Counted from the stretch's first letter, positions 28,301-35,862 are shown. The stretch: DNA of 64,000 nucleotides from Persicobacter diffluens (GCF_036244895.1 NZ_BQKE01000002.1:1116001-1180000); one strand, 5' to 3'. Notes: generated by a model from the sequence alone, not told the origin. Numbers and translations: made by a program.

Positions 28301-28838
28301 ACATTCCGGTAAGGCCACTGCCCTAATGGAATTAATGTCCAAAGTGGGAGAAGCGGGTGAAAAAATGCTCATTTTTACCCAATATCGCCAAATGGGTAAT
28401 CTTATTTGCGACTGGATTCGAACTTATTTTAATAAAGAACCACTCTTTTTACATGGGGCATGTAGCCGTGATCAGCGCGACGAAATGGTTCAAAAGTTTA
28501 AGAAAAGTGCGGCTCATCCCTTCTTTGTATTGTCTCTGAAGGCCGCGGGAACAGGCTTGAATTTGGTAGAGGCCAACCATGTGGTGCATTACGATTTGTG
28601 GTGGAATCCGGCTGTGGAATCACAGGCGACGGATCGTGCCTACCGTATAGGGCAGCAAAATAATGTCATGGTGCATCGTCTCATCAGTAAAGGAACTTTT
28701 GAATCTCAAATCAATGATTTGATTCAGAAAAAGAAAGTTTTAGCAGAGGAAGTCGTGGAATCCGGGGGACAATTTTTGGGTGATATGTCGGATCGTGAGC
28801 TGGCCGATTTCTTTAAACTGAAAAATGCTGAGCAGTAA
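25335..28838 (+). CDS. SWIM zinc-finger SNF2-family helicase (RapA/HepA-like)
   Basis: Superfamily 2 DNA translocase of 1167 residues. A SWIM-type zinc motif is at C122-x-C124...C131-x-H133. The SNF2 ATPase core starts near residue 700: motif I MGLGKT with lysine 731, motif II DEAQ near 821, motif III LSGTPVEN, and the helicase C-terminal half with motif VI QATDRAYRIGQ near 1097-1107. The N-terminal 550 residues are variable, as in bacterial SWIM-SNF2 proteins. ATG 25335 follows GGAGGA directly. Its codons contain 13 iteron copies, described separately. Position next to rep suggests a role in replicon DNA transactions, which is inference. Confidence 0.92.
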   Translation: MDYTKNQWGDAWIADLEAIDHQERLAKGADWAGKGAVKQWLIRGHTLWAQVGGQFNHFYRVGFQYPEMSADQKKKIWAYLLEDTYRMVHLFYGVVPEGFGQFLNEQIVFFKPQHWTEMRMQCQCTADAQPCVHTAAALYHFAQQVNKDPLLLYKLQTFDLKTNVARYFQKEGQTLEHSSFQWSSVVDVDFIPENQQIQMVDFGTLPKFTEQRLSFIEENPPLYHKCCKQLLLNAFKKLKKLPDFLPEVEEDFQQSLLAHLKLSDDFFLLFNESGCLLKILHTHAEGFVELIPAGQFNLFCEVIRAIPLSEINWYGPKVQLLRQTLLLCHLAIERQMLQPFVVQSGQKMIVSWTIAHFDANIRQMLEALSRQLSDHLCFLQTNVGVKPITAVPQLLLFAGGLIQPMLSECLLPLHAASAENSIPAILFGDGYLDLAKEEESAQAIALENWLRAFSLEKAEERILLQIDEAENEGQFVLRLLADQTENVQGEELSFRAFLKSAPLKVQMRLFNRIQPLWNRLPVLKQLMEADYQAVTFNQQELANLLIYLLPQLEAMGLQIRLTKALRNLVQPKLTISISSEEQERNKGQLDLKSLFKYDWKVALGDDVLSAEEFEALLDDIEGVVKLKGQYVHLVATDVAKLMAQLQKGGPKIQFAGLLEAALEEHYQGQTIELDQKVRQHLSQIKEVRQVLPPNSLQAQLRPYQQIGYEWLLKNAYLGLGAIMADDMGLGKTLQTLAFLLKLKEEKRLSHNKPALIVVPTSLLTNWQSEIKKFTPLLTTKVYHGQQTELNREFDLLLTTYGKFRMAHERLSEIPFSLMVIDEAQNIKNAQTRQSQLIRAFKVPIKIALSGTPVENRLMEYWSLMDFVNPSLLGTATYFKKHFVKPIEEEQDLERLQIFHNICRPFLMRRLKSDKSIISDLPEKIENNHFCAISPMQASLYQATMEQYMMKMDAAEAKDRSALILQLITALKQICNHPYQHLSHGEQSPEHSGKATALMELMSKVGEAGEKMLIFTQYRQMGNLICDWIRTYFNKEPLFLHGACSRDQRDEMVQKFKKSAAHPFFVLSLKAAGTGLNLVEANHVVHYDLWWNPAVESQATDRAYRIGQQNNVMVHRLISKGTFESQINDLIQKKKVLAEEVVESGGQFLGDMSDRELADFFKLKNAEQ
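25799..28278. repeat. Iterons embedded in the SNF2 helicase coding sequence
   Basis: Nine exact cores: 25818, 25850, 26300, 26336, 26420 and 26475 on plus; 27369, 28031 and 28269 on minus. Four have one mismatch: 25799, 26005, 27398 and 27570. They have the same extended form (CGACAAAYGTTG / CAACATTTGTCG) as the origin. They fall in different codon phases: TNV (25818), QTL (25850), KCC (26005), QHL (27369), NIC (28031). A repeated peptide therefore cannot explain them. They form two groups, 25.8-26.5 kb (plus orientation) and 27.4-28.3 kb (mainly minus), with none between. Confidence 0.85.
26749..26765. promoter_or_regulatory. Palindrome P1, copy 3 (inside helicase gene)
   Basis: AGGGACAATTTGTCCTT, core GGACAATTTGTCC with perfect 6-bp arms around one central base. 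It is the reverse complement of the core in the parA-upstream copy. Candidate partition site embedded in coding sequence, between the two iteron groups. Confidence 0.45.
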
Positions 28839-28845
28839 ATAGTTT

Positions 28846-29060
28846 TTTACCCGCTTCATACGTTTTTGAACCCTTGTTTTAGCTATAAGGCCGGAAAAAA
28901 GAAAATATTTGCTCTGGTTTGCCTTTATCCCAAAAAGCAGTTGAATGAGGAGATAGCAAGTTTACCCATTTTGGGTGATTTAAATATCAGGAGTTCTGCC
29001 AGTATCGTTTAAGAAATAGGCTCATAATATGGAGTTTTTGAATTTAGGGATATGTAATTC
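28846..29060 (-). repeat. R1 MITE-like element, degenerate copy 5 (inverted)
   Basis: Starts near TTTACCCGCTTCATACG and shows the family core in reverse (TTTTAGCTATAAGGCCGG, then GAATGAGGAGATAGCAAGTT). The right boundary is uncertain and abuts the next R1 copy, so two elements lie head to tail after the helicase gene. Confidence 0.5.
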
Positions 29061-29063
29061 TGC

Positions 29064-29288
29064 TTAACATAGCTTTTTCCTGCTTAAATCCTCAATAAGC
29101 TGCAAGGTGGGAATTATGAAGGAATAATCCCCTATTTTTAGTTTTTCCAAGGAAGCAGACAAATGAGGAGAAAGCAAACTTGCCCAATTTAGAATATTAT
29201 GAAATCAGTAAATACAATATGTTGGAGTTGAAAATAAGTTGCTTAAGAGGCGTCATTTCTAAATTTAGCGGTGAATAATTTAGTTTAA
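29064..29288 (-). repeat. R1 MITE-like element, copy 6 (inverted)
   Basis: About 225 bp in reverse orientation. The core GAGGAGAAAGCAAACTTGCC is well conserved, and the terminus TGAATAATTTAGTTTAA (29272-29288) corresponds to the R1 left end. Confidence 0.65.
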
Positions 29289-29314
29289 TTTTCCCCATCT
29301 TCTTATTGAAATCA

Positions 29315-29355
29315 AAAAGGCCTTGATTGAACATTTACTTCAACCAAGGCCTTTT
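29315..29355 (-). terminator. Rho-independent terminator of the L,D-transpeptidase gene
   Basis: Long stem at 29315-29331 / 29339-29355 (17 bp, one mismatch) containing GGCCTTG / CAAGGCC, with a T tract on the minus strand, 40 bases after the stop. Confidence 0.85.
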
Positions 29356-29395
29356 CGCTTTTCGGTGGTATCAGAATCATCCTGATGTCTGATCT

Positions 29396-30061
29396 TTATT
29401 TTTTACCGTAACTGGGATGATAAATAAAGAGTAAACTACCTTCCTCCAAAGATTTTATAAACTCCTGATAGCCTTCCTGCGGAACGGCAGGACAGCCAAA
29501 GCTTCTACCCAACCTTCCATGCTGCTCCACAAAAGAAGGAGAAGCATAGTCTGCTGCATGGATCACAATCGCTCTTTCTCTTGCTTTATCGTTAATTTTT
29601 CTTTCCAATCCATCCAGCCTTCGGGAAGGTCCGTGTTTGCCGATATAATGCTCCCCTACCCGGTATAAACCCAATGAACTTTGATGTGAATTGGGAATGT
29701 TGGAGAACTTTATTGCTTCCAAATCCCCGGAGCCTTTTCCATGGCTTACCAGATTATGATAGATCAATTGTTGTTTTTCAAGATCAATCAATACCATTCT
29801 TTCCTTGCTAGAAGGTTTGGAAAAGTCGATAATGGCGATCAGTTTCGAAGTAGATGTAGGAGCTTGTCCGTTTATTTTTTCAAAAGCTCTGGAATAAGCA
29901 TCTTTACTGATATAATGATTAAGGGACAAAATGTCCCATAATTCGAATATATTTGCTTCGTTATTATCATTCGCTTCCTCCTCGGAATTAGCAAAGGAGG
30001 ATGGAATTGATATCACACAAAACAATAAACCTGTCAATAAGGAAGTAAAAAGCTGTTTCAT
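29396..30061 (-). CDS. Murein L,D-transpeptidase catalytic domain protein
   Basis: A 221-residue secreted enzyme, taking ATG at 30061 (MKQLFTSLLTG) because it begins a proper signal peptide ending near SSFA; an upstream in-frame start at 30118 adds 19 residues that would spoil it. The catalytic region is the YkuD_2 type: a histidine in IVIHAADYAS, then HGRLGRSFGCPAVP with the catalytic cysteine, near the C-terminus. Expected role: periplasmic 3-3 cross-linking or lipoprotein attachment on peptidoglycan; the exact reaction is not visible. A P1 palindrome lies inside the gene near its 5' end (29923-29937). Confidence 0.85.
   Translation of the reverse strand: MKQLFTSLLTGLLFCVISIPSSFANSEEEANDNNEANIFELWDILSLNHYISKDAYSRAFEKINGQAPTSTSKLIAIIDFSKPSSKERMVLIDLEKQQLIYHNLVSHGKGSGDLEAIKFSNIPNSHQSSLGLYRVGEHYIGKHGPSRRLDGLERKINDKARERAIVIHAADYASPSFVEQHGRLGRSFGCPAVPQEGYQEFIKSLEEGSLLFIYHPSYGKK
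29923..29937. promoter_or_regulatory. Palindrome P1, copy 4 (inside L,D-transpeptidase gene)
   Basis: GGGACAAAATGTCCC: perfect 6-bp arms around AAA. The arms are identical to those of the 12.58-kb copy. Candidate partition site. Confidence 0.45.
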
Positions 30062-30156
30062 TATTCTGGGGTTATGGAAGTCGATCGGCAAATATATAGC
30101 CAAAAGCCTGAACTTCAATAATTAATATCGTGATATGAAAGTAATTGGTTTAGAAA

Positions 30157-30576
30157 ATGATGGAAAAAAGAAAAATTGAACAAATTCATCCGGTGCTTTG
30201 CCACCGAATCCGACAACAGGTGATGTGGCCGGATCAGCCCCTGTCCTTTGTTCAGTTGGATCAGGATGAGGAAGGTATTCATCATGGCTATTATACAGAG
30301 GACAAATTGGTCGGAGTCCTTTCCTGGTTTTTTGAGGACGGGAAAGCGCAGTTTCGAAAATTTGCTGTCTTGCCCGAATTTCAAAGTAAAGGCATTGGGA
30401 CGGAATTGTTGACTTATGGTTTGGACGAAATGCGTCGTTTGTCAGTTAAACAGGTGTGGTGTAATGCGCGTATTGAAAAAAGTGATTTTTATACCAGATT
30501 TGGACTGGAAAGAACCACCGAACGATTCCAAAGGAAGGGAAAGGAATATGTAATAATGAGAATGAATTTAACATAA
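30157..30576 (+). CDS. GNAT-family N-acetyltransferase
   Basis: A 139-residue acetyl-CoA-dependent acetyltransferase. The acetyl-CoA binding motif A is clear: RKFAVLPEFQSKGIGTEL (about 67-84) with Q-S-K-G-I-G at 76-81. The C-terminal DFYTRFGLERTTERF is the usual beta6/beta7 region. The acceptor is unknown. It is divergent from the transpeptidase gene. An in-frame ATG one codon later is an equal start. Confidence 0.9.
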   Translation: MMEKRKIEQIHPVLCHRIRQQVMWPDQPLSFVQLDQDEEGIHHGYYTEDKLVGVLSWFFEDGKAQFRKFAVLPEFQSKGIGTELLTYGLDEMRRLSVKQVWCNARIEKSDFYTRFGLERTTERFQRKGKEYVIMRMNLT

Positions 30577-30584
30577 TGTTTTAG

Positions 30585-30806
30585 CTGCGATTTCAACATC
30601 AACATAAAAATGCCTTTGACGAAAAAGTGGTTGCCGAATTTTTAGAGGGGCGCGGTTTGACGCTTGCTTCTTTAATGGGAATACAATATGTAATTAAAGG
30701 CGGATTGCTGGAGCCAGAAGGAAAGCAGGAACTGGCAAATTTGCTTCAGAGGGAAGGTTGGCGATTGGAATGGCTGGATGTCCATACTTTTGTCATCAGT
30801 CATTAA
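30585..30806 (+). pseudogene. Possible short ORF or gene remnant without a standard start
   Basis: An open frame of 73 codons directly behind the GNAT gene, in another frame, ending at TAA 30804-30806. It has protein-like composition (FDEKVVAEFLEGRGL, then LLEPEGKQELANLLQREGW) and ends WLDVHTFVISH. It lacks an early ATG: possible starts are CTG 30585 or GTG 30627, and a stop lies just upstream. It could be a 5'-truncated gene or a non-ATG small gene. No family recognised. Confidence 0.3.
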
Positions 30807-30822
30807 AAATACACCTCATGAA

Positions 30823-31039
30823 TTAACCCGAATTATTTCAGCTCAAAAGCCGATTAGCTTCAAGGGAAAATTGAAGGAATTGTTTAAAATTTTCTTTTTC
30901 CAATGAAGCAGTCAAATGGGCTTAGAACAAGCTCAGCCAATATTGGTCGATTAAAAAATTGGGAAATCAGACTGAAACACGCTAATAATAATGTGTTTAT
31001 TGCAGTATTTTGAGTCAGTTGGCCAATCTTTCGGCTTAA
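30823..31039 (-). repeat. R1 MITE-like element, copy 7 (inverted)
   Basis: About 217 bp, from TTAACCCGAATTATTTCA (30823) to a terminus ending CGGCTTAA (31039). The interior has the reversed core (TTTTTCCAATGAAGCAGTCA). It lies 62 bases before copy 8 in the opposite orientation. Confidence 0.6.
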
Positions 31040-31101
31040 GGAAGACGGTAAAATATATAGAAAAAGAGAATTGAAATTTTACTGAAGGCATTTATAAAAC
31101 C

Positions 31102-31325
31102 TTAACCCGAATTATTCACCGCCAAATGCAGGGATTTGTTTTAATTAGCTAATTATCAGTATGGAACATTCGTGTCGACTGATTTTTTTATAGCCCAAAT
31201 TTGGGCAAGCTTGCTTTTTCCTTATTCATCTGCTTCGTTGGAAAAAACTCCAAATAGAAAACTATTCCTTCATTTTTCCCGCCTTGCAGCTAAACGAAGA
31301 TTGAAGCATGAATAATCCGGGTTAA
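31102..31325 (+). repeat. R1 MITE-like element, copy 8 (reference copy)
   Basis: 224 bp with 17-bp terminal inverted repeats: TTAACCCGAATTATTCA (31102-31118) and TGAATAATCCGGGTTAA (31309-31325), one mismatch. The central core includes CCAAATTTGGGCAAGCTTGC, TTCATCTGCTTCGTTGGAAA and GCCTTGCAGCTAAACGAAGA. No ORF, no transposase. The best-preserved copy. Confidence 0.8.
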
Positions 31326-31382
31326 ATGCCTCGCAATACTTCAATTCTGCTGCCGAGGGCATGGATTTAGCCTATTTTACCA

Positions 31383-32042
31383 TTATTGGGGGAAATTATG
31401 AGCTACAATGGATTTGTTCAGCCCCATTATTTTGTCCAGATATATGTCAGATTGTGGGAATAAATTTTTCATTTGCCCGATACTTAAAAGCTGTATTTCA
31501 TTGATGATGGATTCCGCAGCTGCTTTATCTTTTGCTTTTTTGATATGGCCTAAATCAAATCGCTGAGTAAGATTAACACGCATGGATTTGGGCAAATATT
31601 GAAAAAAAGGAAACACGAAATGAGGCTCTAGAGGAAACCAATAATTAGGAGTTTGAATAAAGTGATATCGCCCCACTCTTTGTATTTCATGTGCCATTTT
31701 TTGCTGGTTTTCCCAGGAGAATAAATGTTCGATGACGGAGTTACTGAATACCACATCGAAGAAATTATTCTCAAATTCTGATAAATCGGTGGCATCACCT
31801 TTCAGTGACTTGAAATTGGCCAGACTTACCTGTTGGTGTTCCAGATTCAAAAGGTATATTTCAATATCTTCGGAACCCGTGAAATTCATGGCCTTCCAAA
31901 ATTTTTCTGTCCCGCCCACATCGAGAATTTTGACAGGTTTTCCCAAGCCATTAAGTTTGGATAAAAAAAAGTCGAAGCGTTTTCGCCGGGATTTCGACGC
32001 CATGGACTGAGGATTGGAGTTATCAGCTACTTTTGAAAACAT
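31383..32042 (-). CDS. Class I SAM-dependent methyltransferase
   Basis: A 219-residue methyltransferase of the Methyltransf_11/25 type. Motif I is VKILDVGGTEKF (about 37-48) and the motif IV region is FFDVVFSNSVIEHLFSW (about 93-109). The remaining part is charged and helical. It is cytoplasmic with no signal sequence. The substrate is unknown; such proteins are often linked to polysaccharide or lipid modification, but no such gene is adjacent. It is flanked by an R1 element and a divergent SdiA-regulated-like gene. Confidence 0.88.
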   Translation of the reverse strand: MFSKVADNSNPQSMASKSRRKRFDFFLSKLNGLGKPVKILDVGGTEKFWKAMNFTGSEDIEIYLLNLEHQQVSLANFKSLKGDATDLSEFENNFFDVVFSNSVIEHLFSWENQQKMAHEIQRVGRYHFIQTPNYWFPLEPHFVFPFFQYLPKSMRVNLTQRFDLGHIKKAKDKAAAESIINEIQLLSIGQMKNLFPQSDIYLDKIMGLNKSIVAHNFPQ

Positions 32043-32189
32043 AGGTTAATTTTTTTGGTGAATGAGTAATGTAAGGTCCTAAAAGGATTTTATTACAATT
32101 AACTTTATTCGCGACAGGCGGTTTTTTTTGAAAAGCATTAAATTGATATAGACTCTTGTACGCTGTTCAACGATTTATCCCAGGGATCA

Positions 32190-32966
32190 ATGCTAATTTT
32201 ATTGATGATGATGATATCCTCTTTTCCTTTTAACCTCAAGCAGCCTAATGTGGTTTGGAGCCTTCCTCCTGAATTGGAGGAGATTTCAGGCCTTTGTTAC
32301 GTGAATAGCAATAATTTGGCAATGGTCAATGATGAAAGTGGGGTAATCTACATTTTTAATGCCCAAGAGGGAGCTTTGATACGCTCTTTAGAATTTAAAG
32401 AAAAGGGGGATTTTGAGGGGATTACTTACCATAAAAGCCAATTTTATGTCCTCCGAAGTGATGGGAAATTATATGTGGTACCGGAAGATGGAAAGGGCCA
32501 TAAATCGTATCAATTACCCTTTAAGCTTAAAAATGATTTGGAAGGATTGACCACTGACGGAAAATATCTTTTTATTGCGCCCAAGGGCCGATCAGGCATG
32601 GAAGGGGAAAAGGAAAAGCATAAGATTATCTGGAGGCTTTCGATAGATGATTTGAAGCAGGAGCCACAAAAAGCCCTCAAACTGAAGAAAAGTGATTTTG
32701 AGGAAAAGGAAGGGAATGGTTATAAGGGGGTCGCTTTTTCAGGACTCGCCATACACCCTATTACTAGTGATTTTTACGTCCTATCTCATCGGTCCAAGCA
32801 CTTAGTAGTATTTAGTCAGGAAGGAGCTTTAAAACAGCTTCTGAAGCTGGATAAGGAAGTGTTTCCGCAACCGGAGGCCATTTGTTTTGATCACATGGGG
32901 AATCTTTTTATCGCCACTGAGGCCGTGGGGAAACAAACAGCAAAATTATACCGTTTCAGCGGGTAA
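32190..32966 (+). CDS. SdiA-regulated (YjiK-like) beta-propeller protein
   Basis: A 258-residue protein with a short hydrophobic start (LILLMMMISSFPF), probably exported. Its blades read LPPELEEISGLCYVNSNNLA, KGDFEGITYHKSQFYVLRSD, LKNDLEGLTTDGKYLFIAPK and FPQPEAICFDHMGNLFIATE, the pattern of the SdiA-regulated domain family (six-bladed propeller). The family has no settled biochemical role; a calcium- or ligand-binding extracytoplasmic function is usual speculation. Confidence 0.82.
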   Translation: MLILLMMMISSFPFNLKQPNVVWSLPPELEEISGLCYVNSNNLAMVNDESGVIYIFNAQEGALIRSLEFKEKGDFEGITYHKSQFYVLRSDGKLYVVPEDGKGHKSYQLPFKLKNDLEGLTTDGKYLFIAPKGRSGMEGEKEKHKIIWRLSIDDLKQEPQKALKLKKSDFEEKEGNGYKGVAFSGLAIHPITSDFYVLSHRSKHLVVFSQEGALKQLLKLDKEVFPQPEAICFDHMGNLFIATEAVGKQTAKLYRFSG

Positions 32967-32967
32967 T

Positions 32968-32989
32968 AAAAAAGCCGCACAAGGCGGCT
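32968..32989. terminator. Bidirectional terminator between convergent genes
   Basis: Stem AGCCGC (32973-32978) / GCGGCT (32984-32989) with A tract before and T-rich sequence after. It lies exactly between the SdiA-like gene and the DUF4251 gene. Confidence 0.75.
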
Positions 32990-32992
32990 GGC

Positions 32993-33517
32993 TTATTTTT
33001 GCTTTTCAGGAAGCGGAGCAATTTTTCCAGTGTAGCTGATGGCATCTTTGTTTTGCGGCTTTATCCTTAATGCCCCACTGCCATTACTGAAAATTTCCAG
33101 ATAACATTGGTATTGCTCATTTCCTTCATTTATATCGAATGAGATGGTTTTTCGATCTTTCTTCTCATCGATTTCCATCTTTTCATTTTGTTTTTTCTGA
33201 TTGAATTTAATTCCCCCTTCTGAGCTGCCGTAAGAGGCAGAGAATGCACGGCCAAAATAAGGCAGATAAGCAATCGCTTCCGGGCCATTGAATGTTAGGG
33301 TATAATTATCTGTCACCACATTGAGGGTACGGCCTCTGAGTGGGCTTACCTGCTCCACATTAAACACAAATTTTCCAGACATCACCAGGGAATGTGTTTG
33401 TTGTGCCAATTTTTCCTTTTCCATTTTCTTACGTTCCTTTCTGCTTAATTTTTCCTGAGCAGTGGCGGGTAGAAAATTCAGGGATATTAAACTTAAAATA
33501 ATAAGCAGATATTTCAT
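32993..33517 (-). CDS. DUF4251 domain protein, secreted
   Basis: A 174-residue exported protein (signal YLLIILSLISLNFLPATAQ). A charged helix (LSRKERKKMEKEKLAQQ) is followed by the DUF4251 beta-rich domain (GKFVFNVEQVSPLRGRTLN, AIAYLPYFGRAFSASYG, GALRIKPQNKDAISYTG). This family is widespread in Bacteroidota and of unknown function. It ends at a shared bidirectional terminator. Confidence 0.85.
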   Translation of the reverse strand: MKYLLIILSLISLNFLPATAQEKLSRKERKKMEKEKLAQQTHSLVMSGKFVFNVEQVSPLRGRTLNVVTDNYTLTFNGPEAIAYLPYFGRAFSASYGSSEGGIKFNQKKQNEKMEIDEKKDRKTISFDINEGNEQYQCYLEIFSNGSGALRIKPQNKDAISYTGKIAPLPEKQK

Positions 33518-33675
33518 GGCGTTATCATTTTTGGTGGATATTATGATAGCGTTTTTATTTCAGATAATCCGCAAAATCCAGAGGAGTCATCATTGTCTAA
33601 ATTCGGATTATCTTGGATTTCGAGTCGTTTATTTACGCGTTTTATTAAGTTGCAAAAAGAATTAATCTTAAAAAA

Positions 33676-34209
33676 ATGAAATTTATAGAAATAGTTAGTT
33701 TTTTGTTTTTAACAGTGGCTTGGCCCTTCAGCCTTCAGGCACAGGTTTATACAGAGGATTTTGTGAGCCAGTGGGAAAGATCCAGGAAATATACCCTGGC
33801 TACCTTGGAAGTATTCGATCAGGAAGGATTGGATTACCGACCAACTGAAGCGGTGATGACCGTGAGGCAGGAATTCTTACATATGCTTCAAAACTTCGGA
33901 AAGCTGCAATTCTATGCTACTGGCAAGCGGGAATCTCCCCTTCTGAGCAAACTAAAAGGGACTGAAGACTGTTCCAAGGAAGAACTATCGGAATTGATTA
34001 ATTTTGGATTTACGCATACCCTTGAATTATTCGAACAATTTAGTGATGAAGAATTGGCGGAGCCGGTAGAATTTTTCCGCTCCGGGGTGGAAATGCACCG
34101 GATGGGAATCTTTCTTTTGATGCGCAATCATGTTACGCATCATCGTGGTAGACTAACCTTAATGTGCCGGTTACAGGGCTTGGAACCCCCAAAATATGTG
34201 GGCTGGTAG
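33676..34209 (+). CDS. DinB-family protein with signal peptide
   Basis: A 177-residue four-helix DinB-like protein. Unusually for the family it has an N-terminal export signal (IVSFLFLTVAWPFSLQAQ). Metal-ligand histidines are in place: EFLHMLQNF (about residue 70) and NHVTHHRGRLTLM (about 153-165). The MRNHVTHHRGRL ending is diagnostic. DinB proteins are metal-dependent and often act with small thiols, but the reaction here is unknown. Confidence 0.85.
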   Translation: MKFIEIVSFLFLTVAWPFSLQAQVYTEDFVSQWERSRKYTLATLEVFDQEGLDYRPTEAVMTVRQEFLHMLQNFGKLQFYATGKRESPLLSKLKGTEDCSKEELSELINFGFTHTLELFEQFSDEELAEPVEFFRSGVEMHRMGIFLLMRNHVTHHRGRLTLMCRLQGLEPPKYVGW

Positions 34210-34330
34210 CCCTGAAACGCCTAAATCCCCCTTTTTTTTACTAAAAAAGAAGATTTTCGAAGAATATTAGGTTTTAAACCTTTGATAATTGAAGAACTTT
34301 TATGATTATTAAGTGTAAACTTTTAAGGAT

Positions 34331-34504
34331 ATGGATATTTACAATAAGATTAAAGAAATCATTGAAGAAGGCGAGAAGGATGCTTCAGACTTCTACAACA
34401 AAGGAAACAAAGCTGCAGGTACTCGTACCCGTAAGCGTATGATGGACATTAAGAACCTTGCTCAGGATTTGAGAAAGGATGTTTTGGACAAGTCCAAAGC
34501 CTAA
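34331..34504 (+). CDS. Small histone H1-like protein
   Basis: A 57-residue basic protein beginning MDIYNKIKEIIEEGEKDA and containing FYNKGNKAAGTRTRKRMMDI and LAQDLRKDVLD. This is the typical composition and motif (FYNKGNKAAGTR.RK) of the short histone-H1-like proteins of Bacteroidota, thought to bind DNA. Its stop is followed by a strong terminator, and it has its own start region after the DinB gene. Codon use is strongly ordered (many CGT, AAG), suggesting high expression. Confidence 0.88.
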   Translation: MDIYNKIKEIIEEGEKDASDFYNKGNKAAGTRTRKRMMDIKNLAQDLRKDVLDKSKA

Positions 34505-34520
34505 TTTCCATCGAGAAGAA

Positions 34521-34552
34521 AAAAACCACATCATTAGATGTGGTTTTTTTTT
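34521..34552. terminator. Bidirectional Rho-independent terminator
   Basis: Stem AACCACATC (34524-34532) / GATGTGGTT (34537-34545), loop ATTA, with A tract before and T tract after. It ends the histone-like gene and, on the other strand, the YD-repeat-like gene. Confidence 0.88.
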
Positions 34553-34560
34553 GTCATTTA

Positions 34561-35424
34561 TTATCGAGAACGCTTATTTTTTTTCTGAGGATAATAGTTT
34601 ATTTCTCTTTCAATTATTAATAAGATTTCTCCTCCCTCATATATTATTTGCTTTGTCCAATTTTGGTAACGGTCATATTCATACTCATATCTGAAGGTCG
34701 ACATAAGGTTTCCATAGGCGGAATAACTTGTTTTTTCTAAATATCCCATTGTATTATATTCATGGGTTTGTTGTCCGATTATTTCTCTTTCCGCAGTAAG
34801 AAAGTTAGTTTGGTGTCGTTGCTTTTTTTTATTGTATTGGTATTGTTCAATATTTAAAGTTCCCTCTGCTGTCAGCCATTTCTCTTTCTCAAAGAGCTGA
34901 CCTTTTTTATTGTACTGATAGTTTGAATAAAAATTGATAACATCAGAAGCATTTCGGTCTTCGAAACGGCTGAGGAGTCCTTTTTTATTGTATTCGAACA
35001 GATAAAACCCTTTTAAATGCCCGTTTTTCTCCCAGCGGTAGTATTTAGGAGCAGTAGATTTTCCTTCATAAGCATACCGATATTGATCCGCAACGGAAGC
35101 TTCTTCCAGAAAAACCAGTCTCTGGATTAGGCGGTTATCATCATCATATTGAAATTCCGTTTTTTTCATGATAAATCGGTCCGAATTCTTGGAGAGCATT
35201 AAAGTATAATCTCCCTTTGTGTTGAAATAGTACTCCTGAATCCCGTCAGAATAAACCATTTCTCCTTTTTCTTTAGGAGAGGAATTTTTTGGATTGAACT
35301 GTTTTTCGATCACAGATTTAACTTTTCCCTTCAGCTGTAGTTGTTCAGCATCTGTAAGTGATTTTTTTTGTCCAAAGCTTATCAGGCTTGAAAATGACAA
35401 TAGGATAAGGATGTATTGCTTCAT
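34561..35424 (-). CDS. Secreted protein with YD/RHS-like tyrosine-rich repeats
   Basis: A 287-residue exported protein (signal YILILLSFSSLISFGQ). The mature protein carries repeated units of the type Y-x-Y-N-K-K-G-x-L: FEYNKKGLLSRFEDR, YQYNKKGQLFEKEKW, YQYNKKKQRHQTNFL, HEYNTMGYLEKTSY. These resemble YD/RHS repeats or the YwqK type, spaced by about 35 residues. No toxin or RHS core domain is present. Function unknown; probably periplasmic or surface. Confidence 0.7.
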   Translation of the reverse strand: MKQYILILLSFSSLISFGQKKSLTDAEQLQLKGKVKSVIEKQFNPKNSSPKEKGEMVYSDGIQEYYFNTKGDYTLMLSKNSDRFIMKKTEFQYDDDNRLIQRLVFLEEASVADQYRYAYEGKSTAPKYYRWEKNGHLKGFYLFEYNKKGLLSRFEDRNASDVINFYSNYQYNKKGQLFEKEKWLTAEGTLNIEQYQYNKKKQRHQTNFLTAEREIIGQQTHEYNTMGYLEKTSYSAYGNLMSTFRYEYEYDRYQNWTKQIIYEGGEILLIIEREINYYPQKKNKRSR

Positions 35425-35427
35425 GTT

Positions 35428-35640
35428 TTAACCCGAATTATTCACCGATAAATTTATTAATTGAGTGCAAGTAGTTTAAATTCAGTTTATTACAATTTAT
35501 TTTTTTTGAATTATAATCGCCCAAATTTGGGCAGGCTTGCTTTCTCCTCATTCATCTGTTTCGTTGGAAAAAACTCGAAATAGGCAACTATTCCTTCATT
35601 TTTTCCGCCTTACCGCTAAACGAGGATTTAAGGGTTCATT
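35428..35640 (+). repeat. R1 MITE-like element, copy 9
   Basis: The left inverted repeat TTAACCCGAATTATTCA (35428-35444) is identical to the 31.1-kb copy. The interior is highly similar (CCCAAATTTGGGCAGGCTTG, TTCATCTGTTTCGTTGGAAA). The right end is degenerate after CGAGGATTTAAGGG. It lies just upstream of the YD-repeat-like gene start. A more diverged core-like stretch follows at about 35755-35845. Confidence 0.7.
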
Positions 35641-35862
35641 TTTTTCTTTTCAACCATAGATTGCCCTATGTAATGCTCCGCCAGAATTGATTCCCCTTTC
35701 CGAAGGATGGATGATCAGTCAACGGAAAGGATTTTTTGGGCCTTATAATAATCCCCTATTTTTGGGGAGCTTACGCTCTCCTTTCCTTCATAGGAAAAAA
35801 GTGGAAATCGAGAAGAATTCCATTGTTTTTCCCCTGTTACAGCAATAGGATGTATATTTAGA

